Below are positions 28,501-43,500 of a DNA stretch of 64,000 nucleotides, piece after piece. Numbering within the stretch: the stretch's first letter is position 1; the number at the start of each line of letters is the position of its first letter. A program made the position numbers and the translations under genes. A model generated the notes under the pieces. That model was given only the letters and a program-made list of their open reading frames with translations. It was not told the DNA's origin and did not search any database. The DNA lies in assembly GCF_047948215.1 (NCBI RefSeq), contig NC_134455.1, positions 349,430,491 through 349,494,490 on the forward strand, in the 5' to 3' direction. This DNA comes from Lycorma delicatula (lineage: Eukaryota; Arthropoda; Insecta; Hemiptera; Fulgoridae).

Positions 28501-31500
28501 TTTACTTAATTTTTTGGTGCTGCTTATCTGTCAGACATATTTTGAAAGCATGGATGTTATTTTTTCTTTTTTAGCCAATCCCAAATATTTTATACTATGC
28601 ATTTTTCAATATTATTTTGTTTAACTTCATTTTCATTTTAATTTTCTTTTAATATCTTGAATTGTAATTAGTTAATATAATTAATTTCAGACTGGGAAGT
28701 TTGCTCCTAGGTTTAAAAAATGAATATAGATTATGTGCATCTAGGTTTATGTATTAGCTCTTAAAGACTGATGATTTTACAAAAGGGAACTTTTTAAAAT
28801 CGACCACTAAGTAAAGGATAAACCATTAATAAAGAATAAAGGATGTATTTACACATAAATAGAATTCTCTTCTTCTTAATTCAGAATAGTGAAATTTTTT
28901 CATTAAGAAAATAGTAATGAAACATTTTTTTAAGTTTGAGTAGAACCTTTGAAAGCATCTATAAAAGAAATAATTATGTGCTGGTCACCACATTATACAT
29001 AAACATGCAATAATAAATTTAGAAATAGGTGATGTTAATAATGGTAAATTGAATATTTAAAAAAAATATTACATTTACAAATAAATTTTGAAAGATATGA
29101 CTTGTTTAAATTGGTAAGCTGTCTTGAAAGTTGGCTTAATTGCAGACAATTTTAATTCAGTTGACAATAAAAAATATCAGTTTTAACTTATGACAAAGCA
29201 ATGCATTATGTGATATAGTATTTAATAAGTGATGAATCAATAGATTTAAAAAATAATTATTATTTAAAATGGTAAGTTTACATTAAGTAATGAGACATTT
29301 TTTCAAAAAGAGTTTACTTATTCTTATATATTGAAGTTGTCCCAGTCAAAGTAGTTCTCAAGAGATGTGACACACTTATGCCAATGTTTCTTCCAGTCCT
29401 CAAATTATTTGTTGAAAATCCTTTTTAGGATGGACTTAAGTTTACTTAGCAATCTTTTTCTTCATTTCATCTGCTGTCACAAGTCGTTTTCTTAATCAGC
29501 AGGAACAAGAAAAAGTAGCAGGGTGCCATGTCTGGAGAATATGGAGGCTATGGTGTTGGTGTATGGAGTATGGAGTATGTATAATATGGAGTATGGTGTT
29601 ATTTTTAGGTAAATAATCACACATTAATAGTGACATGAGAGCAAAATTCAAGAATTTTTTGCCCACATTTGTAGTTGTTTTCTTTGTATTACCTCACATT
29701 AATGGTGTACAACTGATAAGTAATATTGTTTGTTGCCCGTACGACTTGTGATAAGAATTACAATGGATGACACCTTTGTAACTGGAAAAAAACCAGTAAA
29801 GAGAACTTTTAACATTTGATCAGACTTGGAATCCTTTTTTCAGTCTTAGTTCTTCAGGAAGCTTCCATCAAGAGGAATGGATCTATGTTTAAATATCATA
29901 GTTGTACTCACTTGTTTTGTCACCTGTTAAGACATGTTTGAATAATTCTGAGTCATTAGCAGTGTCACTTAAGAATTATTCTACGATGCTTTGTGCGATA
30001 TCATTTGTGTTGAAGATTAAACAGTTTTGGAACAAATTTTGCTGTTATTCATTTCATACCAAAATGTTAATTAAAAAATTGTGTTAACCATTATTTTACA
30101 AAGTTAACCAATTAGTTAACCAAATTAAACCATTTTTGGTTAAAAATTCTATTGTTATGAATTTGCTATTTTTTCTGTTTAATCTTTCTCTGTTTACTCT
30201 AATTAGGCATTTTTGAAAAAAAAAAAGAAATTTATCAGACCTGTAGTCTGGATTCTGAGTACCATGTAGATTGTGTAGTGGACATCCAATCAGTATAAAT
30301 AAATAATGTCCAATTGCATCAAGTGCTTCAACAGACATATTCCAGCCGGCAAGGAATCTTGCACTTGGTTTAAATATTGTTACAAGGCCACCAGATACCA
30401 TCAAACCCAATCCTGTGAATACGAGTCCGACAGATCCTAAAACAGTAAAAAAGAAAAAAAAATTATATGTATATATATAAAATTAGTTTATTTTATTTAT
30501 GTACGTATATTCAAATTATCTGCTAACTTCCATGGTGAAATTCTAACATGTCTACCTTTCATCTGGTTGATTTATATTAGTCTTGGTTTACATTTTTCAT
30601 GTGCTACAAAAAATTTATCTCTTTATCAGTGGCTGTAATTAGATAGTTAGCCTGTATTTTCTTAAAAAAGGTAAATAAATTATCAAAATTTAGCAAAACA
30701 TGTTATTTTGTGTATGTCTGTGGAGTATTTTTCATGGTAACATAATATACTGCAATTTCCTTTTTCATATTGGTTTCTTCTACTGTGCGTAAAGTAGAAT
30801 TTATTAAGAAAATATAGTATTTGACTGAGGAGACCAGTAAGTTATGTTGTGGACTTTATACAAACCATTTTTTTTTTTTTTTTGTTTAAGAGTGTAAAAA
30901 AGAAAACTTTTTATAAATTGTTAAAAACTAATTAAAAAAAAAAATGGTTCTTTAATGATATTTAATGAATAATACATTAATGATTTCTTGAATAGTATGT
31001 AGTGTGAAAAAAATGTAGTAAATACAGAAAATAATCTCAAATATCGTACCTGTGACAAGATAACTTTTTATAAATTGTTAAAATGTCAATTAAAAAAAAT
31101 AAAGTAATCTATGTGGTTCTTTAATGATGTTTAATTAATATACATTCATGATATATTGATTAGTATCTATTGATATATATTGATATATATATTGATTAGT
31201 ATTATGATATATTGATTAGTATCTAGTGTGAAAAACTTGTTTAGTAAATATAGAAAATAAGCTCAAATATCATACCTGTGACAAGATTGGCTCTAGATGC
31301 TGACTGTTGAAACTGAGATTCCATATATTTTGGTAAAAATGTCCAGTACCCTACCATTCCAAACATGTAGAATAATGTGCTTAGCATGTTCAGTATTAAT
31401 AATTTATTGTTTAGTAGCCGCCTTAATGTTTCAACAAAATCTGTAAAAACCATTAGAACGTGAATAAATTAATTATATATTATAAATTACCAAAAAAATT

Positions 31501-34500
31501 ATTATATATTTGTAATTGTAGAAGCAATATTACTTAAAACATAAAACAATCAGAAGATAAATTATGAAGAAAACTGTGTGCTTTATCAAAAGCACTTTAC
31601 TTCTAAAACTTTGCATAAGTAATTTATTTATTTATTGGTAAATATTGTATAATGAATGTTTTGATTTGTCTAAATGTATTATTTGTTTACTATAGTTGTT
31701 ATTTATAACTTTTTCACTTCTAAGGATGATTCATAAATAATCTTGGACTTTATTTCTTTTCAGAAATTTTTTTATTTTTCCACTAACTTTTCTCTCCTTC
31801 TTTTGGTCCATCCACTGTGTTTTCTTTTCTGTTTCTCTTGAAATGTGGATTCAGCCAACATAAGAAAAGATTGTCTGTTGAAAATTAGTTCATATTTAAT
31901 CATTTTAGCTCTTTTTCAGTTTCTTTAAACCATTTTATATTTTTGGTTTTCCTTTTTTGAAAAAGCTAAGTAATTTATTTTTTAATCTAGTTTCATCCAA
32001 TTTTTATAAGGGAATATAAAATTTTGAGTTTTTATTTCATTGTACAATCTATTTTATCAGATTTTTGGTAAATTTCTTCTGATTTTTTAAGTAAATATTA
32101 TCATTGACTTTTTGGGCCACCGATTTTTCTTAAAATTCTTTTTTTTAAGTATACATTTTTTCCTGAAAAATTCTGTATACTTTCTGCACTGTTTAATGTT
32201 TCTGGTAAAACTACATTTTTTGTATTTCTTAATTTCGTGTTAGATCCTTTGTTGTAAATGTTCCTTGTAAGTTGATAAGCCACTTCCATTTGTTGTTTTA
32301 TTCTTTTCTAAACATTCAGAGTAATTATTTCACCTATATATTTATATTTTTGAATTCTTTTGATTGTTTTTTCATCTGATTTCTCATTGTTTGAATTGTA
32401 CTTTTATTATTGGAAAATAATTTTGTTTTTTCGTATGAAATTTGTTGACCGATTTTGTTTGCACAATTTCTAATTCTTGAATTTTGATTTTCATCTCAAT
32501 TGCCTTTTACCAAATTTATCAGATCATTAAAAACACTAAAACATTTATATTTAAAGATTTAGATTTTGTTCCCATTTTTATATATTTGTTTATTAAGTAT
32601 TTGGGTTTTTCTATTCCATACTTGAATTACTTTTTCCTGATCGAAGTTGAGAACAATATTGGTGAGGGACTGTCGACTTCTCTTCCTTCAGGGCTTTTAT
32701 TTCAAACATTTTTGAAATTCCACCTAAAAATGTAACTTTTGAATATGTTTTTGTTAATGTTTACTGTTTTATTATTGATCTTAAATTCTTTAAATGTTTT
32801 AACAAGAGATTCTATATGGAAAGCCTTCTTAATGTTTGCATCATTCTCTTTCAACTCTTGGTTGAATTCTATTTAATAATGCTTTTAATAAAATTTTGTA
32901 CGCGAGAGAGAAAAGTGAAATTCCTTTGTAATTGTTTATATCCGTTTTATTACCTTTTGTTTTGTGTAATAGATGAATTAAGATATTTTCCAATCTTTTG
33001 ACATTTTTTCCTTAAAGAAAATTTCTGGCATTTAAAGCATATTTCAGCATTTCTGCTTCAATATTATCTTGACCTCTGGTTTTGCTATATTTAAAATTTT
33101 TATTGTTGTCTTTGATTTCAAAGAAGTCTGTAGGTTTTGAAATATGGCCTTAAATTCTTTGAATACAAAAAATTCTGCCAGAGCTGGGCAATTAAGCAAT
33201 TTTTCAAAATATTGTGTTCATGTAACAAATTGTCTTGGGAATTCATTGTTATTTTCCCTTTCTCATGTTTTAAATTTGTATACATTGCTTGAAATATATT
33301 TAATTCTGATTTAATAGTTTGATAAAAATCTCAGGTGTGGTTTTTACAAAATTTCTAAAAGTTAAAATTTAAAGCTTAAATTTCATGAAGATCTATAAAG
33401 TAATTTTTCATACTACCTGTTTTTATTTATAATTCTTTTATAACATTTATTAAATTATAAATAATTTACTGATCAAAAATTAAAAAAAAATTATCAAAAA
33501 TGTTTTTTGTAGAGGGCCAATTTAGTATTTTATTACACACAATTTGACTGTATGAAAAATTTTTATTAGTAAAACAAAAATGAATATAACTAATTCTGTT
33601 GATTATTGTATGTAGTTAAAAAAAATTGTCAGTTGTTAAAAAAATAACTTTATACTACTACTTTACCTATTAGGTGCGTCACATGGGTGTGACATACACT
33701 TAATATTAAAATTGATAACTGTAAATATGTTACATATAATTAAAAATCATGTAAGAACAAAACGTTACATATGTATTTATAAAAAATGAACAAGAGATAA
33801 TTCTAAAATAACAATGCCATAAATATGGTTAAGGAATGAAAATATTCACTTTGTACAATGAAGTAGTAACTTCCTTGTTTAAATGAAATACATTCAATGA
33901 TTTTAGCTTCAGAAATGGTTAAATTTTACTGGCATTCATAATGTATTTTGGCAGTAACATGTACTAGATTAACAAGGTTATTACAGAATTTGGGCCACTT
34001 TTTAAAATGTTTAAAACTGTTAAAATGGAAAAAAAGAGTGTAGTCTTTAAAAGTTATCCAAAATATGAAAATACAACTCCACTGAAACAGTTACAAAAAT
34101 TAAAAAATCATTTTTCAAAATTGAATTTATAAAAATAGTTTTCTGTTTTTACATACCTTTAAATGATTTCCTAGCTTTTGGAGGCTCAACCAGATCTTTT
34201 CGTCGGATAGCAGCCCTTGGCAAAGTCTTTGGGAAGAAAGCCATGAAAAGACACAGGATGAGGTTGAATACTCCAAGTGGAATCCAAGCTGGTAAAAGAA
34301 GCCCAATATTTTGTTGCAACATGATCATTTGATTCATTAGTAACCTACCTTCTGTAGTATACTGTAAATCATTTTTGAACATATTAATTTCTAGGTATGC
34401 ATTATTACCAACAAATATCTTCTTTTAAAATATTACTTTTCATTCGTCTCATCTCAGTATATTTTTCTTTTAGAGGAAGTAATAGATCAGTGTGTGTGTG

Positions 34501-37500
34501 TTTTGATTAATGAAGAATTAGAGATAAATAATTTATTCAGTTGTCGTTAATACACAAAAATAGTTAATAGTTTATAAAGAATAAATGTAAAACTGTGAAG
34601 ATAATAAATAAATAAATAAAGTTAACAGAGAATAAATACAAATTTTCCAAAATAGTAAACTGAAAAAATATTTTAGTAAAACTTAAATTTATGGTAAAAA
34701 TTATACAGACAAAAGAAGCAAAGATCTGCATAAATTTTCTGGCTATGCTGGGAGAGTTATGAAACTTTGGCTGTTGAAGGGATTTGTCCTTTTTGGACTA
34801 CTTCTTATGAAGAAAATTAAGTAAAACATTAAAATATGTAAATATGCAAGTAAAGAATTATATTAAAAAATTCAACTATTAGTAAAATTTTGAGTTGTGA
34901 AACCCATGATGACTGATTAGAATAAAAGATTTAATTGATAAAAAATCTGTTGATAATTGTAATGAAGTGTTAAAAATTCAGGTGATAACCTAAAGAGGTA
35001 TGAATGCTCTCAGTAAAATTGACAATGAAGAATCCTTTAAACCATTCGTTCTCATAGTGGGTGATAATGCCCCCTTGTGAGCGTTGGTGGTCTTGAGGGC
35101 AGTGGTAGAAAGCCCACAGAAAATTGGGGGTGTTCAGGTGGTCTAGAAAGGCGATAGCTGATTAAAAAAAAGGCAAAAATTATTTTTTCCTGATACTTCA
35201 AACTAAAATTAAATACCTACTGCACTAGAGTACAAAAAATTAAACGAACACCTATATTTTATGATAAAAAATTATTGTATTTAAATACAATACCTTTTGT
35301 ATTCAAATACTTTAACTTTGCAACCAAGAGGCTTAGAGAGACGAATAAAAAAATTAAAGCTTCAATACTCTACTTTTTGATAGTATACTTCAGATTTCAA
35401 AAATTATCAAATTAAAAAAAAATTAGTGAGAACAGTTTTAAAAATTTGAAAGTTTTTCTTCATGTTTGATCAAGTACAAAATTTTTCACTAAACTGCATT
35501 AAAATTGTTTATAAGCTTAAGACTTTAGCTTTAATTTCTTTTTTTTATATGTCTATCTAAGAATTTTCTGAACCGAAATATTCCACTTTAAAGAGAAAAG
35601 ACTACTTTTGTCTTTAATGATGCATGTCTCCTGATCTAAGCAATGTATTGATTCAAATATATATGGAGGGTTTTTTAAATGCTGTTTTTAAGAGCGCATC
35701 TTAAAAACAGAAACTGCAATTATTAGTGCTAACAAATGGTAAGTTTAAAAATTTTGGGTGCACTAGAAAATTTTGATTCTTGATGTGGTGGTGGGCAAAA
35801 AAGTTTGAGAAGAGTATAATTTAACATCGATAGCTTTTCCTTTCCTTCAATGAAAACGCAAACGAAGGCTAATATACAGATGTTACTTGAGTGTTTTTTT
35901 TAATGCATAATAGATTATGATTTGTTTTTTAATAGAGAGTCCCTTTTTTAATAGCGACTTGTTTTTTTAAATATGTAGTAATATTAATGCATGATTTTTT
36001 TCTGAATGTTTTGTAACATGCTAAACTCATCCTCCAAATTACATTTCATGCACTAATGTATGTATCATCATAGCTTTAAAAATAATAGATTCTATCTACT
36101 TCACAAAACAACGAGGCTGGTGGGTGAACAAGTTTGAGAATCAATGCTTTAAACAATGTAATTGTCAGTTATGTTTCTTCCATATTTTAAGTTTCTGGCA
36201 TATTTACAACACATTTATTTAGGAATATTACTTTTTAACATTTTTTATTATTTTAATGTAAATATTATCATAAAGACAGGAATGTTCTATTAAAAATTTA
36301 AAAAAAATGTATATATTGTATTTCATTTTTTAGTCAGAATTATGAAAATAAAAAAAAAAAAATTAATATCTATTTCCTACAGTTGTAAATAAAAATATTT
36401 TTACACAATTTTTTTTTTCTATGCCTCTGTTGGGCCTCCTAAGGAGTCCTCTTAGGACTCCTAAGGTTTTTTATTTGGCGGACAAAGTTGCTATTCAATA
36501 TTGTAAAAAAAAATGTTATTTTGAACACTAACAATTTCACACAGTGTAGGAATTATTCTGTTTTTTATTTTATTTTTTTTAAATCTTTTTTTTACGTAAA
36601 AATCTGTTTTTTTGCTCAAGTGTATCCTTTCAGTCGTTAATGCAATTACTTTTGAATTCTATATTCTAGCTACAGTGCTACCTTAAGTTTAAAATTATTG
36701 ACACTTGCTCCCTGGAAATAATCTTATTATGTGGTCACTTTTTGTAAATTATCAACCAGTTTACGTGATTGTTTGACCAACATATTTAAAATTAAATAAA
36801 AATATTTTTAAACTTATTAAAATATTGTTGAAGAGTTTTTAAATAAAATACTAATTAAACAAACTTGAATTTATTACTACATCTTCATTTAATGTGATAT
36901 ATACTCAAAACATTTTTAATTATTGCCTCAGAAATATTTATTATTTTTTTTTGGTACGAAAGAGCGGGCATCAACAGGTATGGTCAATAGTCTGGTGCAA
37001 ATTGGTAGCATATGAAAAGATGCCATGCCTGACCACGATTAGAACCCAGTATTTCAGCACAAAATGCTGAGACACTACCTACTCACCCATGGTGGTCGGC
37101 AAATTAATTTATTTATTAAACATTTAAATTATTTATTTCTCGATATATTTGTATTGTATTATATCTTTTATTTCATATAGTCATTTTTTGTGAATTAAAA
37201 TAAACTGTAACCAGTTTTTTATGTTTAATTATTTTATATTTTGTGATTCTAGTTTGATTGAATGTTTTTCTACTGTTTTGCTTGGTCTTATTTGCTTAAA
37301 GGAAAAACCTTTTCTGTTCCATGGAAAAATTGAAAATCTTTGGTCATTATCAGACTTCAGTTAATGATAACATGCAAACAAACTGCATTTAATAATGTTG
37401 TTGAATTTTGTGATCTATTTGAAGGAGTTTTCAAACATGTCTTTGTCCATTGGTATTTTATTCTTAATTCACACCCTTCAGTTTTGAAATGGTAATTGGG

Positions 37501-40500
37501 GTTCAAGGTGTTGTAGAACAATTTGATTGCAAGTGGATGCAGTTTACTATATTAATCAGGATCAAAGTCTTACTTTTTATTGAAGTTTATTCATATTGGA
37601 TTACTATTCATTCATATGACAATATCTAGAAGAAATATGTTTAGGTTGTAATTTTGAATTAGAGCTTTGCTAATTACTTGTTAGCTTATAAAATACTTGT
37701 GATAAAAGTCTATACAATGGGGGTGCTGAAAAGTTCTTGGACCATCCAATGACTTACTTAACCTTAATGCTTGTTATTATAGTCTATTGTGAAAAATTTA
37801 ACAGTGATTTTAAGATTATTTGAGTTAAAAATTCAGCAAGACCTGAGAGGAATTAAATTACATAAGCTCCTGTAACTATTGTTCATTTATACTTTTTATT
37901 TCTGTCTGAAGTTTAATATCTCTTGAGGCTACCTCAAGAGTTAGAATGAATTTTCAGATATAAAAATCGGCTGTCAGATCATTGTCTGTTACCCTTGATT
38001 GTGCGACTCATGTTGACCGATATTTTGAAAATTAAAAACGATTACTTATCCTTTTACTTATTACTGTCTCAATTGCTCGTACATAAATATAAATACAAGC
38101 AATTGGCTAAAAAAAATAATCAGCTCTACAAAATCTGTCAGCAGTACTGTTTCTGGGCAATTTAGCAAAATATTTTGTTTTGATGTTTTGAGAAAGGAGT
38201 TATGCTTTTGTTTGCCATTTTTTTTTTAAATTACCAAATCGTTTTTAAAAAAATCTTCCAAAAAATTTATTTCATACACAATTAAAAAATTTTCTTTTAC
38301 ATGTACAGTATTACTCTCTTGATGAATTTTTTAATAATTTTATTTAGAAAAATTAATAAAAAAAATAATTTCTACAACCCTTCCAACATGTACTAAATAT
38401 GTACCCAAATAATTTTCATAAAGCCATCTGAATTGTGATTTATTCTGTAGTTATTTTTTATTTATTTAGTATCTTCATATATTTACCTTAAAATTATTCC
38501 ATGTTTTTATACTTTAAACAGTTAATATAGAATTCGATTACGAATATGTTTTTTATTTTACAATTAATTTTATATTTGTTGCTCTGATTAAGGTTTTAAC
38601 CATGGTTTCCCAAGGCAAATGTTGAACAGTTCTTTTCAATGAAACTTCATATCTATCCATTACTGATGTGATTTATGTAATGTATATTAATGTAATTTAT
38701 TTATTTATTTTTATAGCCAGATTTGGAGATCTCCTTTGTAAAACTAGAAATATCCAGGGAATTTATTGGTTTACATTCATGAGCTGTTGTATGTAGTAAC
38801 TATTGATAAAGTGGTTCTAAAATAAATGAATGTGATGAAAAAAAAATATTCTAAATTAAGTTTGCCGGATTTAGAAAATTCTAGAAATATTTTTTCTTTT
38901 ATATTTCAAGAAAAGAATATTAATTTACGTAAACTAACAGTAACCCCACTATCACTTTTAATGATCCTTGGCTACACTTCTTTAATTCAGAGACCAGTCA
39001 TGACTAGCACTTGGATTGTTTACAAAGAAAGAAATGCAAGACGTAAACGTTAGCAGAAAAGGTGTGATCATAATTTTTTTAGTATAAGAGAGTTGTTTTA
39101 ATGATTTCAAATGGGTCAAAAGATAAATTTTTAATATTACTCTGCCTTGGTATGTTTGAAAAAAAAATAATTGTTAATAGAAACTGTAGAAGGGCGTACA
39201 TAAGGCTGGAAAGGCAACAGATGATCTAGGCTGAGAAGTAAATTTGGAATTTGAGCACATAGACACCAGAATACCTTAGCAGTGGTTTATTTGAACTTTC
39301 TTTTTTGAATTTATTACATGAACTTTAAAAATAATAGTAGCTGAGGATGCTGAACTTTAGGGAAAATGCATCATTTTTTTATTTTATTTTTTATGTTAAA
39401 GATTAGTTTAGGTTTTTTGGGTGTCGTTTTACGTAGCCAGGCTAAAAAACTTTCAGCTCTCCTTTTTACATATTAAAAATGATAACTTTGAACACAGCAT
39501 ACCTAATTTTTAGAGTAATAAATATTAACTTCGCTAGTAACAAGACAAAATTGAACATTTTTTTCTGTTGCACTTTGCTATGGAGGTAATTGTGATAAAA
39601 AATTATCTTAAAATTCTAGCTAATATTATTACTTTTAGATTTTCCTGATTCTAGAAATTATAGGTTGGGCATATCTGCTATATTCTTTTTTTAATTGGTA
39701 TAAAGATTTATCAATTTTTTTATTAAATGAAAATATTTCAAAACTACAAAAGTGGTTAGTGCTTTTATAACTGAAAAAGTAATATATCCATTTATAAGAA
39801 TTAGGATAATTGTTATCCTAACAATTATGAGCCAATTTCTTATAAAATAAATTACTTAAAATAAATATGAAAGTACAGTTAATTACTTACCATACCACCA
39901 TGCTCCAACCCATCGAGGATCATTGATGCCAATTTTCGGCTTTAGTGACGGATCAATATACTTTTCAAGAGAGAATGATGCTAAAAAGAAACCAACTGTT
40001 GGCCCAAGCATTCGAAGGAAGGCAGTTATAGCTGTTATAAATAGGGGAAAAATTCAATTTAACTTATATCAAAATAAATAAAAGTAAATATTATTCTTTT
40101 AATAATATATAGAAATGTTAGATTTACAAATTGAGATTGTTGATTAGCTTAAATAATGCAATTTAAGTACACAATTTACTTTAATTATATAATAAGTGAT
40201 TTTATTTTCTAAGCAAGCTAGCAAAAGGGTAGAATAACTTTCCTGGAAAAGGTGAGAAATATACCTGGTTATCTAGGGTAGCTGGAGTTTCCCTCCTATT
40301 ACTAAGAGGAAAATTAAAAGTATGTAATTAAAAAATTATTTAAAAAAAAACGTTTTTCTGCTCCTTTGAGTAAAATTTTGATGTTCAGGATCCATGGTGA
40401 CCATATCTCTCCATCACCTTGACCAATTGTAATGAAAATTAAATGGTGTTAATGATCTATATTCAGAAGGTCATTGTACAAAATTTCATAAAAATTGGTT

Positions 40501-43500
40501 TTATTTCAGTCTGAAAATATAAAGAAAAATGATATTTGATGCAAAAGATGCAAAAAGGTTTTGACTTATTATCCCCCACCATTGAATGAAAATGCTCAAA
40601 AATGCATAACCAAAGTAACATATTGATGTATTGAAATAATGTAGTCAGTATACGAATGTGATTCTGAGTCCAGAAACAATAAAAAAGAAAAAAGTTCTTT
40701 TCCCCCATTTATTGGGTTAAAATATCAGACATCATCAGTGTGTTTGCTACGTAATGAGCATTAAATTATTTGAAAAAGTTTAACATTTAAGTAAAGAATT
40801 TTGAGACATGGAACCCATGAGATCCATATCTCTCTGCCCCATTGTCTGAAAATAAATTAAATTGTGTAAATACCCGATATACAGAAATTTGCCAAATTTT
40901 ACACAAATTGGCCTACCTAGTATGGAGATATCAAGCAAAAAACAGGCCAACATCAATACATACATGCATTCTTATTGAAATACATCCTTCCAGAATTTTT
41001 CAATGTTACACCCATTCTTTTTTTACTTTTTTGATTTTCAATGTATTGAGCTGCTGGTTATTACAGTTATTTCCTTGTGAAAATCTGTTAGAAGAAAATT
41101 AATCACAAGAATAAACTTATTTCATAAAATTTAAATTACTTTTTACTATTAACATTAACTAATACTTTATATGTTATACTGTTTTTATATTATATATTTA
41201 TTCTTTTGGGCATAAAGTTTACTAAAATTTTATGGATTCCCATTCCTTTAAACGGATACATTAGCTTGTCTTTAATGGTAAGGTACAATGTTCTGAGTCA
41301 CTGATTTATTTAAAATACAGATTAATTTTAAATATTACTAATTAGGAAATTTAAAAATTCTGAATTCTGTCCTGTTCTATCTGTACATAAATAGTGTTCA
41401 TTAACAAGTTCAGAATTATGATTTAATTTGTAAATATTTTTTATTTAGTAACTTCACATATGTATTTACCTAGGTATTATTTCATGTGTTTATATTTTGT
41501 CCTTAGTTAATAAGGACTTGAACCAGAAAATTTTTAATTCTATAATTGATTGTGTATTCTGTAATACTGCTCTGACCAAGGTTTTACCACGATTTTGTTT
41601 GAACAAGCCAATCAAATGCTAGGCAAATTCCTTTATCTAATCAAAGGTCTAGCATATATACCCAACGTGATATACGTAATTTATTGTTGTACTGAATCAG
41701 AATAAAAGTATTTAAAAGGTTTATTTATAGCAAAGATCATTTTTTTGTAAAAATAATGAAGCAGTTATTTTTTAATATTATATTTATTCCTTTTGGTTTA
41801 GAACCTATCAGTTGGGTGTAACACACAGTCATTGACATACTATCACATGAAATAAATAGATTTTCATTTAAAATATATATGTTAATTAAAATTAAAATGT
41901 ATTTATTCAGAGCTCAAATTTCATGCAGTGTAATTCTTGTATGAACTATAACATGTTTTGTGAAATTGGTCCCTACATCCCACCACACTGGATCACACAT
42001 ACACTGAAACACATTCCATCAAAATGTATTTTTTAATTGGAAAATCTGTTATGATAGTTTATAAATAATGAAGTTTTCATATTACATGCTATATGGTTAT
42101 AAAAGTATACCTTATAAAGGATATAGTATACTAACTGGGTCAAATTTGGGTTTGAGTTTTGCAGATCTTGAAATTTCATTACCCCTTCAAAAAAAAAAAA
42201 AAAATTATTTTAGCATTGAAAAATTCTGTAAAGGGAACAATTTTTTTGCTGTTTTTTGCTTGATACTTGCAGAATGGAGGATTGATTTAGAAGAAATTTA
42301 GCATAATGATTTCTGTATGTGGTGAATTGATGCCATTTAATTTTGGTCAAGGAGGCAAGGAAATTCACTCTTCATGGATCCCTATCTCCAAATTTTACTC
42401 AAGGATAAGTAAACTTTCCTTAGATAGCCAAAGTACTTTGCGATGGTGTTTGGTCTTATTCAAATCCCCATAATGGGGTGGGGCAAAAGAATGTTTATTT
42501 TTTGCTGTTTTTTGACTGAAAATCATGTTTTGTACTAATTAAATGGTTTCATTATATTAGTGTGTTACTTTATGTGTTTGGATAGTTATTTTAGACTAAT
42601 TAAAATTTTTATTGTCATCATTTGCTTGATATTTTGAGATTGGATAACCAGTTTTAATGAAATTTTGTATGTCTGAATATGGGTCTTTGATGGCATTTAA
42701 TTTTGGTTACAATTGTTGAAGAGGTTGGGGAGATATGATCACCACTGGCCCTATATTTCAATATTTTATTTGGAGTTGAGTAATTTTTCTACATACTTCA
42801 ACATTTCTTAGAAAATGTGGTTTTTGTTATGTTCCATCAAACGTTAAATTAATAGGCAAAGGGTAAAAAAATTTTTTTCATATTTTTTTTTGTATCTCAA
42901 AGCTTTCCTTATTTACCGGCTAAAAAACATCTTTAAAAAATCTATGTGATTTTATTCAAAATCAATTGATTAAGGAGTAGTTGTCTATCCTTAGGAGTAA
43001 TTAAATATTTTAATAGCAATTTGTCAAATAATTTTGAAAGTTTGTACAGCAATTGGTTAATAAAAAATGTAAGTATTTTTTGAGTTGAAGGAAACAAATG
43101 AGGGCAGGGGGGAGGGGTGTAATTTATATACAGGATTAATTTTGTACCTCAATAATGGTTCAGATCAACTTTATAACTTTCCAGACTTCAGTGGAAAAAG
43201 TTATGCAATTCTTTGCTGGCTTTTCTTTTGCTACAATTTGCTTCTAATTTTATAAAAAGTAGCAGAGTAGAGTTTATTTTTCTTTCTGTGAGAATAGGCT
43301 GCTCTCATTTTAAATGGATACATATTTAGTGCAGCATGAACTTTATACCATTTTATGATTCACACATACCCACACATGCGCGCGCGCGCGCGCACGCACG
43401 CACATGTGCGAACAAATAATTATTTTGTAGATTGTAAAAAGAAAAAAATACCAAAAATTTTGTAGAATTATTTTACATCGCCAAGAATTATTTTGTGGAT

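Noticed and set aside
28406..28624. Hydrophobic ORF as a membrane peptide
   Set aside because: Phe/Leu/Ile-rich translation of T-rich intron DNA; no start context or conservation evidence.
30096..30240. Extension of OATP exon G beyond 30241
   Set aside because: It would add a basic tail without family similarity and break the phase to exon H; the donor at 30240-30239 fits.
34289..34382. Upstream part of the ORF containing exon E
   Set aside because: It precedes the acceptor; joining at 34288 gives the signature continuation, so this is intron.
37717..37745. Isolated mariner terminal repeat
   Set aside because: One terminus-like string without a partner or TA-flanked unit.
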